From positions 38,634-102,633 of the forward strand of contig NZ_JASXSI010000018.1 of the NCBI RefSeq assembly GCF_030315685.1: DNA of 64,000 nt, given 5' to 3'. Positions 16,183 to 25,100 of the stretch are shown here, in pieces. Within the stretch, counting starts at the first letter, position 1. Each line of letters starts with the position of its first letter. The notes under the pieces are model-generated. The model was not told where the DNA came from, made no database searches, and saw nothing but the letters and a program-made list of their open reading frames with translations. Both the position numbers and the translations under genes were made by a program. The stretch is from Gordonia sp. ABSL11-1. Its GTDB lineage: Bacteria; Actinomycetota; Actinomycetes; Mycobacteriales; Mycobacteriaceae.

Positions 16183-17451
16183 TCACGTCGCCGTCGACGT
16201 GCCCGGGTCCTGCGCCGGCGCATCGTCGGGCGGATCGTCGTCCCGCACCTCACCAGCGTGTGCGCTGACCGGCGTGTTCGTCGGCGGCAGCGTCTCACCG
16301 GCGCGTTCGGCGATCTGTTCGTTGAGATACCGCAGTATCACCGCCAGCGCAGCCGCCGCGGGCACGGCGAGAAACGCGCCCGTGATGCCGAACAGGGTGC
16401 CGCCGAGCGTGACGGCCAGCAGCACGATCACCGCATGCAGATCCATCGACTTCGACTGCAACCACGGCTGCAGCACATTGCCCTCGAGTTGCTGCACGGC
16501 GAGGATGATGCCGAGGACGATGAGCGCCGTCGTCAGCCCGTTGGAGACGAGCGCGATCAACACGGCGAGCGCACCCGCGACGAACGCACCGACGATCGGG
16601 ATGAAACCGCCCAGGAACGTGATGACCACCAGCACCCCGGCGAGCGGGACACCGAGGATGAACAAGCCGGCACCGATCAGGGCGGCGTCGACGAAACTCA
16701 CGATGGCCTGGGTGCGGATGAAACCACCGAGGCTGTTCCACATCCGGGTCAGCACCTCACCGATGTGCGTACCGGACGGCTTGCCGGCGGTGCGGTCGAG
16801 CCACGGGATGAACTTGGGACCGTCCTTGAGGAAGAAGAACACCAGGATCAGCGCAGTGAACAGGGTGACCAGGATCGAGGTCGCGGTGCCGACACCGCTG
16901 AAGACACCTTCGGCGATGCTCGACGCGCTCGACTGCAACTTGTCGGTGACCGTGCCGACCATGTTGTCGAGTTGCTCGTCCTTGACGTTCAACGGCGGTC
17001 CCTGGATCCAGTCCTGGAGCTTGTGCACACCGTCTGTGGCCCGGGAGGCCAGCTCCGGCGCCTGGCTCACGATGCTCGGCACGATGAGGCTGATGACGCC
17101 GGCGAACACGCCGACCGCGAGGAGCATCATCACCAGCGATGCCGCTGCCGCGGGGACACCCCGGTTACGCATCCACCGCGCCGGCGGCCAGAGCACGGTG
17201 CACACGATGATGGCGAACAAGACCGGGAGCAGGATCACCCAGAGCTTCCCGAGGACCCACATCAGCACCCAGAAGGCCGCGACGACCAGGACGATCTGAA
17301 GACTGACGACCGCCGACGACCGCAGGCCCGACAGGACCACCTGCGCGCGGGTCGGAGGTGCGGTCACCGTCGTCGTCGACGACTCGTCCGACGGCCTCCC
17401 GGACCGTTTCGACGTATCCGATGTGCCGGGAACATCCGCTTCTTCTGCCAC
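16183..17451 (-). CDS. AI-2E family exporter-like membrane protein
   Basis: 422 residues. About eight membrane segments in the PerM/AI-2E order, with the diagnostic FFFLKDGPKFIPWLDRTAG, the middle GFIPIVGAFVAGALAVLIAL and the final QLEGNVLQPWLQSKSMDLHA region. Disordered Ser/Thr/Pro-rich tails lie at both ends. Members act as transporters of unclear substrate (quorum signal or ion exchange). It is separated from ychF by 110 bp. Confidence 0.92.
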   Translation of the reverse strand: MAEEADVPGTSDTSKRSGRPSDESSTTTVTAPPTRAQVVLSGLRSSAVVSLQIVLVVAAFWVLMWVLGKLWVILLPVLFAIIVCTVLWPPARWMRNRGVPAAAASLVMMLLAVGVFAGVISLIVPSIVSQAPELASRATDGVHKLQDWIQGPPLNVKDEQLDNMVGTVTDKLQSSASSIAEGVFSGVGTATSILVTLFTALILVFFFLKDGPKFIPWLDRTAGKPSGTHIGEVLTRMWNSLGGFIRTQAIVSFVDAALIGAGLFILGVPLAGVLVVITFLGGFIPIVGAFVAGALAVLIALVSNGLTTALIVLGIILAVQQLEGNVLQPWLQSKSMDLHAVIVLLAVTLGGTLFGITGAFLAVPAAAALAVILRYLNEQIAERAGETLPPTNTPVSAHAGEVRDDDPPDDAPAQDPGTSTAT

Positions 17452-17571
17452 GCAGAGATCGTCACATACTCGCTGCGCGCGTGAGTCGTTCCGACGGTGT
17501 GTCGCCCGTCGGGCGCGTCACGGCGGGCCGGACGTCGGCGCGAGCGGCCCTGACGCATAAGGCGCTAAGAG

Positions 17572-17937
17572 TCAGTGCCGCTTGAACTTGCGCTCGACGT
17601 AGCGGACCAATTCGTTGACCGCCTCGAGTTGGAGCACCATCGGCGAGATCGGCTGCGCCGAGCAGATCGGGTCGAGCATCGTCGGCGCGGCGTCGTCGGG
17701 CCGGGTGGTCGTCGACGCCGAGCCGGTGCGAGCCGGCGCACCGCCGGCGGCGGCGTACCGCCTGGCTTGTCCGCCGCGCGCCGAGGCTTGTCGCCGAGTC
17801 CCGTGGCCGCAGGCCTTCTCGATGGTCTCGGGTCCGTACAGACCCATCATGATCTCCAGTCCCCACGCCGGGAGTTCGGACAGGGCTGGTTCGCGGCTCC
17901 GACGCCATTGTCGGTCACCATCGAACGGTGTGTTCAT
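17572..17937 (-). CDS. Hypothetical protein
   Basis: 121 residues from the ATG at 17937 (an earlier start at 17946 gives MLVMNTPF). No family recognised. The N-terminus (PAWGLEIMMGLYGPETIEKA) and C-terminus (PMVLQLEAVNELVRYVERKF) look helical and folded. The middle is Arg/Ala/Thr-rich and low in complexity. Codon use in the ends fits the genome, so it is probably real. It is divergent from the AlkA fusion. Confidence 0.5.
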   Translation of the reverse strand: MNTPFDGDRQWRRSREPALSELPAWGLEIMMGLYGPETIEKACGHGTRRQASARGGQARRYAAAGGAPARTGSASTTTRPDDAAPTMLDPICSAQPISPMVLQLEAVNELVRYVERKFKRH

Positions 17938-18056
17938 GACCAACATCGTGCCAGGGAATGTTAGCTACGTCACTCAAATGGCCGATGAGCGGGCCGTCGC
18001 ATCACCATGTCCGATTCCCGCCAGGATTATCGGACGATCACTGTCACAGTGGTGGG

Positions 18057-20321
18057 GTGACCACCGCGATCCGCACTCCCGACACCCTCGAGTTCGACCG
18101 CTGCTATCGGGCGGTCTCGTCCCGGGACGCGCGATTCGACGGCCAGTTCTTCGTCGCCGTGCACACCACCGGCATCTACTGCCGGCCGTCATGTTCGGCA
18201 CAGACCCCGCGCCCGCACAACGTGCACTTCGTGCTGACCGCGGCCGCCGCACAGCAGGAGGGTTTTCGTGCGTGTCGTCGGTGCGCCCCGGATGCGGTGC
18301 CCGGTTCGCCGCTGTGGAACTGCGGTGCAGACCTGTCGTCGCGAGCCATGCGGCTGATCACCGACGGTGTCGTCGAGCGGGACGGCGTCGACGGTCTCGC
18401 CACGCGACTCGGTTACACCCCACGGCATCTCAACCGCGTCCTGGCCGCGCAGCTGGGCGCCGGTCCCCTCGCCCTGGCCCGCGCCCATCGGGCCGCGACC
18501 GCGCGGGTCCTGATCCAGTGCACGGCGATGCCGATGTCCGACATTGCCTTTGCCGCCGGATTCACCAGCGTGCGGCAGTTCAACGACACGATCCGCGAGG
18601 TGTTCGGCCTCACCCCGAGCCGACTGCGGACGCTGCCGTCGCCGTCACGGACGGCGGAGGCATCGGCCGTCGGCGAGGTGACGCTCCGGCTCGCCTATCG
18701 ACCGCCCCTCGATACCCGTTGGCTCCACTGGTTTCTCGCGTCGCACGCGACCGCGGGAGTCGAGATCGTCGACACGCTCGATGACGGTCGTTGGCGATAC
18801 CGGCGTGCCATCGACCTCCCCCACGGCCCGGCGCTGGTCACGGTGGAGCCCACGCCCAGCCATGTGGTCGCCCGGATCGCGCACCTCGACATGCGTGATC
18901 TCGCCGTCGCCGTCAACCGGATCCGCCGGCTGCTCGATCTCGACGCCGACGCCCAGAGCACCGACGCGGCGCTGGGCCGTGATCCGATGCTCGCCCCGCT
19001 CGTCGCCGACGCACCGGGCCTGCGGGTGCCCGGAGCGATCGACCCGGCCGAGACTCTGATCCGCACCATGATCGGGCAGCAGATCAGCGTCAAGGTCGCC
19101 CGCCATCACATCAACCGCCTGACCGGCGAACTCGGTCGGACACCCCGGTGGGCGACCGAAGCCGGGCACGATCGGCGAGGTTCTGGTGTCGAGGACGGCG
19201 ACGCCGCGCACTGGCTCCTGTTCCCGGAACCCGCCGCGATCGCCGAACACGGGCGTCGCATCCTCACCGGTCCGCGGCGTCGGGTCGACGCCGTCATCGG
19301 AGCCGCGTCGGCGCTCGCGGAACACCGGATCGACCTGCACCCCGGCTGCTCCACCGACGACATGCGCACGGCTCTGCTGGAATGCCCCGGGGTCGGACGA
19401 TGGACGGCCGACTACGTCGCGATGCGCGTCACCGGCGACCCCGACATCCTGCTCGATCGTGATCTCGTCGTCGTGCGTGCCGCCGAGCAACTCGGCGTCG
19501 ACCTGCGCGACGGCGCACCCGGATGGTCGCCGTGGCGTTCCTACGCATCGATGCACCTGTGGCGTCGCCGATTGTCGGTGACCGAGGCAATACTGCGCAC
19601 AGAGATATCGAGTGTGCCGACGTCGACGCGACAACCCCACGCGGGCAACCCACCGATCGCCTCGGCGATCGACCACCTCACCTCGCCGGTCGACACCGGC
19701 CGAGCCGGCACAAGGAGCACGATGACCTCCACCATCACCACCCCGTCCGACACCATCACCGGCAGCGCAGCCGGGACGACCCCCGACACGGACGACACCA
19801 CGACCGCACAGTGGACATCGGTCACCACCCCCGACGGCACCTTCACGGTCGTGGCCGACGCCGAGGACCGTGTCCTCGCCTCCGGGTGGACCGACGATCC
19901 CGACTACCTCGTCGCACTCGTCCATCGGAGCCTGCGGCCCGAGTTCGTGCGCCGCACAGACGGGCTCGTCACGGTCCGGGACGCCGTCGAGTCCTACTAC
20001 TCGGGCACGCTCTCGGCGATCGACACCGTGGAGGTTCGCCAGCAGTCGGGTCCGTTCCTGATGCGGGCCTGGACCGAACTCCGGACCGTCACCCCGGGGG
20101 ATCCGGTGACCTATACCGAGTTCGCCGAGTTGTCCGGGGAACCCACCGCGGTCCGCGCCGCGGCCGCCGCCTGTGCACGCAACGCCGCCGCCCTGTTCGT
20201 GCCGTGCCACCGGGTGTTGCGCAGCGACGGGACCCTCGGCGGATTCCGGTACGGGCTGCCGATCAAACAGTCGCTGCTCGATCGGGAAGGTCGGCGCGAG
20301 ACCGACGGGACCGCGGGCTGA
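18057..20321 (+). CDS. Ada/AraC-AlkA-Ogt triple-domain alkylation repair fusion
   Basis: 754 residues from GTG 18057. Domains in order: an Ada N-terminal zinc domain (GIYCRPSC and FRACRRCAPD, residues about 35-75); an AraC helix-turn-helix (about 85-185); an AlkA N-terminal and HhH-GPD glycosylase domain (about 200-510, with ECPGVGRWTADYVAMR); then a Thr-rich linker and an Ogt methyltransferase domain with the acceptor Cys in FVPCHRVL. AlkA removes 3-methyladenine; Ogt repairs O6-methylguanine. Ogt is normally a separate gene. Here the frame runs through without a stop, yet AAGGAG (19712) and ATG 19722 could still start a free Ogt of about 199 residues. The Ada metal-site cysteines also act as methyl sensors in relatives. 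Confidence 0.9.
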   Translation: MTTAIRTPDTLEFDRCYRAVSSRDARFDGQFFVAVHTTGIYCRPSCSAQTPRPHNVHFVLTAAAAQQEGFRACRRCAPDAVPGSPLWNCGADLSSRAMRLITDGVVERDGVDGLATRLGYTPRHLNRVLAAQLGAGPLALARAHRAATARVLIQCTAMPMSDIAFAAGFTSVRQFNDTIREVFGLTPSRLRTLPSPSRTAEASAVGEVTLRLAYRPPLDTRWLHWFLASHATAGVEIVDTLDDGRWRYRRAIDLPHGPALVTVEPTPSHVVARIAHLDMRDLAVAVNRIRRLLDLDADAQSTDAALGRDPMLAPLVADAPGLRVPGAIDPAETLIRTMIGQQISVKVARHHINRLTGELGRTPRWATEAGHDRRGSGVEDGDAAHWLLFPEPAAIAEHGRRILTGPRRRVDAVIGAASALAEHRIDLHPGCSTDDMRTALLECPGVGRWTADYVAMRVTGDPDILLDRDLVVVRAAEQLGVDLRDGAPGWSPWRSYASMHLWRRRLSVTEAILRTEISSVPTSTRQPHAGNPPIASAIDHLTSPVDTGRAGTRSTMTSTITTPSDTITGSAAGTTPDTDDTTTAQWTSVTTPDGTFTVVADAEDRVLASGWTDDPDYLVALVHRSLRPEFVRRTDGLVTVRDAVESYYSGTLSAIDTVEVRQQSGPFLMRAWTELRTVTPGDPVTYTEFAELSGEPTAVRAAAAACARNAAALFVPCHRVLRSDGTLGGFRYGLPIKQSLLDREGRRETDGTAG
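19712..19724 (+). promoter_or_regulatory. Internal ribosome site and start for a free Ogt domain
   Basis: AAGGAG at 19712-19717 is followed after 4 bases by an ATG at 19722, in frame with the fusion, at residue 556, just ahead of the Ogt domain (MTSTITTPSDT). It looks like the relic of a separate ogt start and may still be used. Confidence 0.6.
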
Positions 20322-20387
20322 GAAGTAGCGAGCGGAGGAGTAGCGAGCGCCGAGCGAGCCGCGACACTGTCGTACCCGTCGAGCACG

Positions 20388-21593
20388 ATGACGGCCATGA
20401 ACACCTCGGTCGTCATCGCCCTCATCGCCGGCATGCTCGTCGGGCTCGTCATCGGGTGGCTGGCCAACGCCTCGCGGTCCGCCGCGGCGCTGGCCGCCGC
20501 CCGGGCCGAGCTCGACGGCATCCGGGAGGCGCAGGCGATGGTGACGCACTCGCTGTCGTCGGCGTCCGAGGAGGCGGCCCGCCGCCAGTCGTCGGCGATC
20601 GGCTCGCAGGTCGCCCACATCGTCGATCCGCTGCGCGGGGTGCTCGCCCAGTTGTCCGACGAGCTGCGGAGGACCGAACACCATCGGGTCAGCGCCTACG
20701 CCGGGCTCACCGAGCAGGTGCGGGGTATGCACGCGATGTCGGCGCGGTTGTCCGACCAGACACGCCAGCTCTCCAATGCGCTGCACACACCCCACGTCCG
20801 CGGGCGATGGGGCGAGTTGCAGCTGGAACGGGTGGTCGAGCTCGCCGGTATGTCACGTCACTGCGACTTCAGCACGCAGGTGTCGGCCGACGGACCGTCG
20901 GGGGCGGTACGACCGGACATGGTGGTCCACCTCGCCGGCGGCCGCGACATCATCGTCGACGCCAAGGTCCCGCTGCACGCCTATCTCGCAGCGGTCGAGG
21001 CCGGCGATACCGGCGTCGCCGGACCTCATCTCTCCGAGCACGCGCGCGCCGTCCGCGCCCACATCGCTCAGCTGTCGTCGAAGGCTTATTGGTCGGCGTT
21101 CGAGAACACCCCGGAGATGGTTGTGCTCTTCCTCCCCAGCGACCCGGTCCTCGAAGCGGCCGTCCGAGCCGACGCCGAACTGATCGAGTACGGCTTCGCC
21201 AAGAATGTCGTGCTCACCACCCCGGCCACCCTCGTCGCGCTGCTGCGTACCGTCGCCCTGGGCTGGCGTCACGACGCGATGGCTCGTGACGCCGCCGCCA
21301 TCCATCAGCTCGGCACCGAGCTGCACCATCGGATCGGGGGTGTTCTGGGTCACCTCGATCGACTGGGCGGATCACTTCGCCGGGCCGTCGACTCTTTCAA
21401 CTCGACGGTGGGCGCCGTCGACAGCCGGGTCGCGGTGACAGCCCGCAAGCTGGCCGAGTTGGACGCACTCGAGGGTGAGTCGGAACACACCGTCGCCGCG
21501 CCGGTCGACATCTCGGTCCGCAACGCGGGAGGTATCCGGACCAGCGAGGACGCCGATCGCGACGACCGATGGGCAACATCACCCGGGGGTTAG
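20388..21593 (+). CDS. rmuC: DNA recombination protein RmuC
   Basis: 401 residues (ATG 20388; 20397 is an alternative). One N-terminal membrane anchor (SVVIALIAGMLVGLVIGWLA), a coiled-coil region, then the RmuC nuclease-like core: VRGRWGELQLERVVELAGM, RPDMVVHLAGGRDIIVDAKV (a PD-(D/E)xK-like active site) and ENTPEMVVLFLPSDPVLEAA. RmuC limits inverted-repeat-mediated rearrangements. It follows the repair fusion by 66 bp; the gap holds a doubled AGTAGCGAGCG. Confidence 0.95.
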   Translation: MTAMNTSVVIALIAGMLVGLVIGWLANASRSAAALAAARAELDGIREAQAMVTHSLSSASEEAARRQSSAIGSQVAHIVDPLRGVLAQLSDELRRTEHHRVSAYAGLTEQVRGMHAMSARLSDQTRQLSNALHTPHVRGRWGELQLERVVELAGMSRHCDFSTQVSADGPSGAVRPDMVVHLAGGRDIIVDAKVPLHAYLAAVEAGDTGVAGPHLSEHARAVRAHIAQLSSKAYWSAFENTPEMVVLFLPSDPVLEAAVRADAELIEYGFAKNVVLTTPATLVALLRTVALGWRHDAMARDAAAIHQLGTELHHRIGGVLGHLDRLGGSLRRAVDSFNSTVGAVDSRVAVTARKLAELDALEGESEHTVAAPVDISVRNAGGIRTSEDADRDDRWATSPGG

Positions 21594-21627
21594 CGGAAAT
21601 CGGGGGTTGACCCGGTACCGTCAACAT

Positions 21628-22647
21628 GTGTCTTCTGCCCAACAGCGTTCAGCGGTGCCGCTGGATCAGCAGTCCGTGCTCCCCACGGTCCGCGGTCTCC
21701 CCTGGTGGGGTGCGGTGCTCGTGGCGACGGTCATCACCGGCATCGGTGCTGTGATCGACGCGAGCAACACCGACGCTCTCGGCGCCATCTTCAAGTTCTG
21801 CTATCTCGTCGGCTGTGTCGCGGCGGCTCTGGCCGTCCGCCGGCGCGCCCTGTTCACCGCAGCCGCCCAGCCTCCTCTGATCGCCTTCCTTGTCGGCATC
21901 ATCGCGCTCTACACGCTCAACGCCGACCGGGCTGGGTCAGGACTGAAGAGTCTGATCTTCCGCGTGCTGTTGCCGATCGCGAACGCCTTCCCGTGGATGG
22001 CACTGACCTTCCTGGTCACCCTCGCGTTGGTCGTGGCCCGGTGGTACCTCACGCGCGATCGATCGACGGGGACGCGCAGGCGTGCCGCGGGATCGTCGAC
22101 ATCGAAACAGGCCTCCACCGCGAGGAAGCGATCCGCTCCTGCCACGGCGACAGCCGGGGCGAAGGACACCGATCAGCGCGCTTCGGGCACCGAGCGACGG
22201 TCGCGGACGACGGCGGAACGTGCCGCCCGGTCTGCCACACCGCGCAACCGGCAGACCGAATCCGGCGAGCGCACTACGAAGACGCCCGGCCCCACCGCCG
22301 ACGCGAAGCCCCGCCGGACCTCGACACCACGTCCGGACAGCACCGCCGCCGCGGCAGCGCCGGTCGCGCCCGCTCCGAGGCGCCGGGCGACCGCCGGCGC
22401 CGTATACCGCGCCGAAGCGGGTGAACGCATCAACGGCGTCGACGAGGATGATCCCGCGAGCCCCGACGCCCAGGCGATGGCCGATCCCCGGCCCACTGCC
22501 GCGGCCGTCCGCCCACGCCCGTCGTCGGCGAGCGGTGACCACGCGCGATACGAGTCGTCGACCCGACAGGCTCCCACGCGGCAGGCACAGACCCGGCAGG
22601 CATCGACGTCCGGCTACCCCTCGACCCGGGCGCGCAACCGCGGCTGA
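21628..22647 (+). CDS. DUF6542 membrane protein
   Basis: 339 residues from GTG 21628. Four membrane segments lie in the first 130 residues (PWWGAVLVATVITGIGAVID, then LIAFLVGIIALYTLN and LTFLVTLALVVARWYL). They are followed by about 200 residues of disordered, Arg/Thr/Ser/Ala-rich tail with a repeated TRQA element (STRQAPTRQAQTRQAST). In mycobacteria a protein of this type lies between ychF and the ispH/xse genes. Function unknown; the membrane part resembles a small integral scaffold. Confidence 0.75.
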   Translation: MSSAQQRSAVPLDQQSVLPTVRGLPWWGAVLVATVITGIGAVIDASNTDALGAIFKFCYLVGCVAAALAVRRRALFTAAAQPPLIAFLVGIIALYTLNADRAGSGLKSLIFRVLLPIANAFPWMALTFLVTLALVVARWYLTRDRSTGTRRRAAGSSTSKQASTARKRSAPATATAGAKDTDQRASGTERRSRTTAERAARSATPRNRQTESGERTTKTPGPTADAKPRRTSTPRPDSTAAAAAPVAPAPRRRATAGAVYRAEAGERINGVDEDDPASPDAQAMADPRPTAAAVRPRPSSASGDHARYESSTRQAPTRQAQTRQASTSGYPSTRARNRG

Positions 22648-22660
22648 TCGCCCGATCAGC
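22643..22660. terminator. Short hairpin between convergent genes
   Basis: GCTGATCG and CGATCAGC form a perfect 8-bp stem around CC (7 bp with a workable loop), overlapping the DUF6542 stop. There is no T-run. Convergent position makes a stop role plausible. Confidence 0.35.
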
Positions 22661-22713
22661 GTCACTCACCGCGGACCGCCGGGGAGCACGCCTTTCCGAC
22701 ACCGTCGATCGGC

Positions 22714-23313
22714 TCACCAGACCCGATCGACCTCCAGCCACTCACCCAGCTGTCGCGCTGCAGCGTCCACGAGTTCGGGCCAGTCCAGCGCACCCTCGTC
22801 GGCGCCGTCGCTCACCACCTTCACCATTCGGCACGGCACCCCGAACTCAGCACTCACATGCGCCAGGGCACATCCCTCCATGTCCACGAGGTCGGCGATC
22901 TGCGCAAGCGTCGCGCGTCGCGCGGGATCGGCGACGAACGTGTCGCCGGAGGCGAGGACGGTGCCGTCGCCGTCGGGCAGTTCCCACCGGTCCACGACCG
23001 GATAGCCCATCGACCGGAGTTCCGCGCTGCTGATGTCATGCTCGACGACCACCGACGGGCAGAACAGACCGGCATGGTGATCGTGCAGGGACCCTGCGGT
23101 CCCGACGTTGACGACGCTGCGCACCGGGGGTTCGCGGTCCACACCGCCGGGGTCGTGACCATCTGCCAGTACGGACTCGGTGAGGACCCGGGTGAGAGCG
23201 GACGCGGCACGGACCTTGCCGATACCGGTGATGAGCAATCGGGCACCGGAGGGGACATATTTCGCCTCCGCCCGCGTGGCGGCGACGACCAGGACGGAAC
23301 GATCGATGGACAC
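22714..23313 (-). CDS. Nucleosidase/phosphorylase family (MTA/SAH-nucleosidase-like)
   Basis: 199 residues. LLITGIGKVRAASALTRVLT, VVNVGTAGSLHDHHAGLFCP and LVDMEGCALAHVSAEFGVPC give the PNP/UDP fold with the ribose-contacting ME motif and the late VSDGAD. It probably hydrolyses S-adenosylhomocysteine/methylthioadenosine or a futalosine-type nucleoside; the exact substrate is not set. It is last in a group with the fructosamine kinase and SDR genes on the same strand. Confidence 0.85.
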   Translation of the reverse strand: MSIDRSVLVVAATRAEAKYVPSGARLLITGIGKVRAASALTRVLTESVLADGHDPGGVDREPPVRSVVNVGTAGSLHDHHAGLFCPSVVVEHDISSAELRSMGYPVVDRWELPDGDGTVLASGDTFVADPARRATLAQIADLVDMEGCALAHVSAEFGVPCRMVKVVSDGADEGALDWPELVDAAARQLGEWLEVDRVW

Positions 23314-23322
23314 GGACCGACG

Positions 23323-24096
23323 CTAGCGCCCACCGTCGGCGAGCGCGACGCAGGCCCGCGCCGCACGCCCCAGAGCCGACCCGTACGTCGGACCGTGACC
23401 GGCGGCATGGACGGCCAGCGGATGCAGCTGGTGCAGCGCCACCCGGTCGTGCCATCCCGCCCGCAGCGGATGCACCGCCTCATAGCCCGCCACGATGTCA
23501 TCGAGCAGTGGGCATCCGAACAGCGCGAGCATCGCCAGGTCGGTCTCCCGGTGCCCCCCGTGTGCGGCGGGATCGATCATGACCACGCCGTCCGACGTCC
23601 AGACGACATTCCCCGTCCACAGGTCTCCGTGGATGCGCGACGGGGCATCACCGTCGTCGAAGACGCCGTCGGCGATCAGGGTGCACGCCTGGCGCGTCGC
23701 GTCGACGTCGTCGGCGCCGATGTTGCCCGCGTCGATCGCCGGCGCGAGATACGGCAACACACGCTCGGCAGCGTAGAACTCACCCCATCCGGAATGTGTC
23801 CGCGAACTCAGCGGACGCTCACCGATGAACTGGTGGCCGTCGAATCCCTCAGGTGCGGAGCCGAATTCGGCTGCACCGGAATCGTGCAACCGGGCGAGCG
23901 CACCGCCGAACGCCTGGGCCGCACGGCGGGTGGGACGTGCGGACTCCAGGCGATCGAGCTCGATGAAGTCCTCACCGACGTCGACGACGCCCACCACAGG
24001 ACCACCGCCGGCACCCAGCCAGCGCAGACCCGCCGCCTCGGCACGGAAGAAGTCGGGGTCGACGTCGCGACGCTGTTTCCGGAAGACCGAGGTCAT
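23323..24096 (-). CDS. Fructosamine kinase family protein
   Basis: 257 residues of the aminoglycoside-phosphotransferase-like fold. The catalytic loop is IHGDLWTGNVVW, followed by the metal-binding IDPAAHGGHRETDLAMLALF typical of fructosamine/ketosamine 3-kinases. These phosphorylate glycated amines to repair protein glycation. The gene starts inside the stop of the SDR gene (4-bp ATGA overlap) and ends 9 bp from the nucleosidase start, so the three form one unit. Confidence 0.92.
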   Translation of the reverse strand: MTSVFRKQRRDVDPDFFRAEAAGLRWLGAGGGPVVGVVDVGEDFIELDRLESARPTRRAAQAFGGALARLHDSGAAEFGSAPEGFDGHQFIGERPLSSRTHSGWGEFYAAERVLPYLAPAIDAGNIGADDVDATRQACTLIADGVFDDGDAPSRIHGDLWTGNVVWTSDGVVMIDPAAHGGHRETDLAMLALFGCPLLDDIVAGYEAVHPLRAGWHDRVALHQLHPLAVHAAGHGPTYGSALGRAARACVALADGGR

Positions 24097-25040
24097 CCGG
24101 AGGTGACATCGGTGTCGGTGGTGTCGTCAGGGGCTGTGAGGCCGGCACGTTCCGACGACCGCGCAGTGGCCTTCGCCAGACGGTCGAACTGATCATTCGC
24201 GACGCGCATCGCGATCTCGTAGGGCAGGGCGAATTTCCGCGACCACCAGTACCCGAACCGGATGTCGAAGGAGGTGTAGACGAGGAAGTGGTTCTTACGA
24301 ATACCTTTCAGGATCGCGTCCGCAGCCTTCTCGGGCGAGACGGCCGACTTGTGGAACTGGTTGATGGCGGCTTTCACCCGTCGGTCGTCCCGATTGATGC
24401 CGACGATGTCGACGGACTCCACGAGCGGGGTGTCCACACCGCCGGGGCACACCAGCGACACGCCGATCCCGTGCCGACGCAGGTCGAAGCGCAAGACCTC
24501 CGATACACCGCGCAGGCCGAACTTGCTGGCGCTGTAGGCGGCATGCCACGGCAGGGCGAGCAATCCCGCCGCCGACGACACGTTCACCAGGTGTCCCCCC
24601 TGCCCGCGCCGGATCATCTGCGGGACAAAGCATTCGATGATGTGGATCGGACCCATCAGATTGACGTCGACCATCGTGCGCCAGTGCCGATGCTCCAGGT
24701 TCTCGACGGTCCCCCACGCCGAGACTCCCGCGATGTTCATCACCACGTCCATGACGCCGACCTCGGCATCGACCTGGTTGGCGAACGACCGCACCCAGTC
24801 GTGGTCGGAGATGTCGCCGGCCTGGTGATAGACGACCGACCCGCCGTCGGCCCCGATCTCCGCCACGGCCGCGTCGAGTGCGTCCGGATGGAGATCGGTC
24901 AGCACCAGATGCGCGCCGTCGTCGGCCGCCGCCTTCGCGGTGGCCCGCCCGATCCCGCTCGCCGCACCCGTGATCAGGACGGTGCGACCTGCCAGGGTGG
25001 GCACCGGCGTCTTCATCACGATCAGATCTTTGAGCCCCAT
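24093..25040 (-). CDS. Short-chain dehydrogenase/reductase
   Basis: 315 residues. Rossmann start TVLITGAASGIGRATAKAAA, NIAG motif, the active-site Ser in LVNVSSAAGLL and YSASK with catalytic Tyr/Lys. The C-terminal extension (HFLVYTSFDIRFGYWWSRKF) is common in mycobacterial-type SDRs that act on lipids or steroids. The substrate is unknown. First gene of the SDR/fructosamine-kinase/nucleosidase unit. Confidence 0.93.
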   Translation of the reverse strand: MGLKDLIVMKTPVPTLAGRTVLITGAASGIGRATAKAAADDGAHLVLTDLHPDALDAAVAEIGADGGSVVYHQAGDISDHDWVRSFANQVDAEVGVMDVVMNIAGVSAWGTVENLEHRHWRTMVDVNLMGPIHIIECFVPQMIRRGQGGHLVNVSSAAGLLALPWHAAYSASKFGLRGVSEVLRFDLRRHGIGVSLVCPGGVDTPLVESVDIVGINRDDRRVKAAINQFHKSAVSPEKAADAILKGIRKNHFLVYTSFDIRFGYWWSRKFALPYEIAMRVANDQFDRLAKATARSSERAGLTAPDDTTDTDVTSG

Positions 25041-25100
25041 GGCCCCACCCTAGTGGCGATCACGAGCCCCGGCATCGACCTTCGACGACAGGCCGGGCCC

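Noticed and set aside
16258..17484. 408-residue plus-strand frame opposite the AI-2E gene
   Set aside because: Antisense shadow; low-complexity DERH-rich product without motifs.
20325..20362. Doubled AGTAGCGAGCG as a regulatory repeat
   Set aside because: Very short and GC-rich; similar runs occur by chance in such genomes, and no structure was seen.
18645..20795. 716-residue minus-strand frame opposite the AlkA fusion
   Set aside because: Gly/Arg/Val-rich shadow; the plus strand holds four recognised domains.
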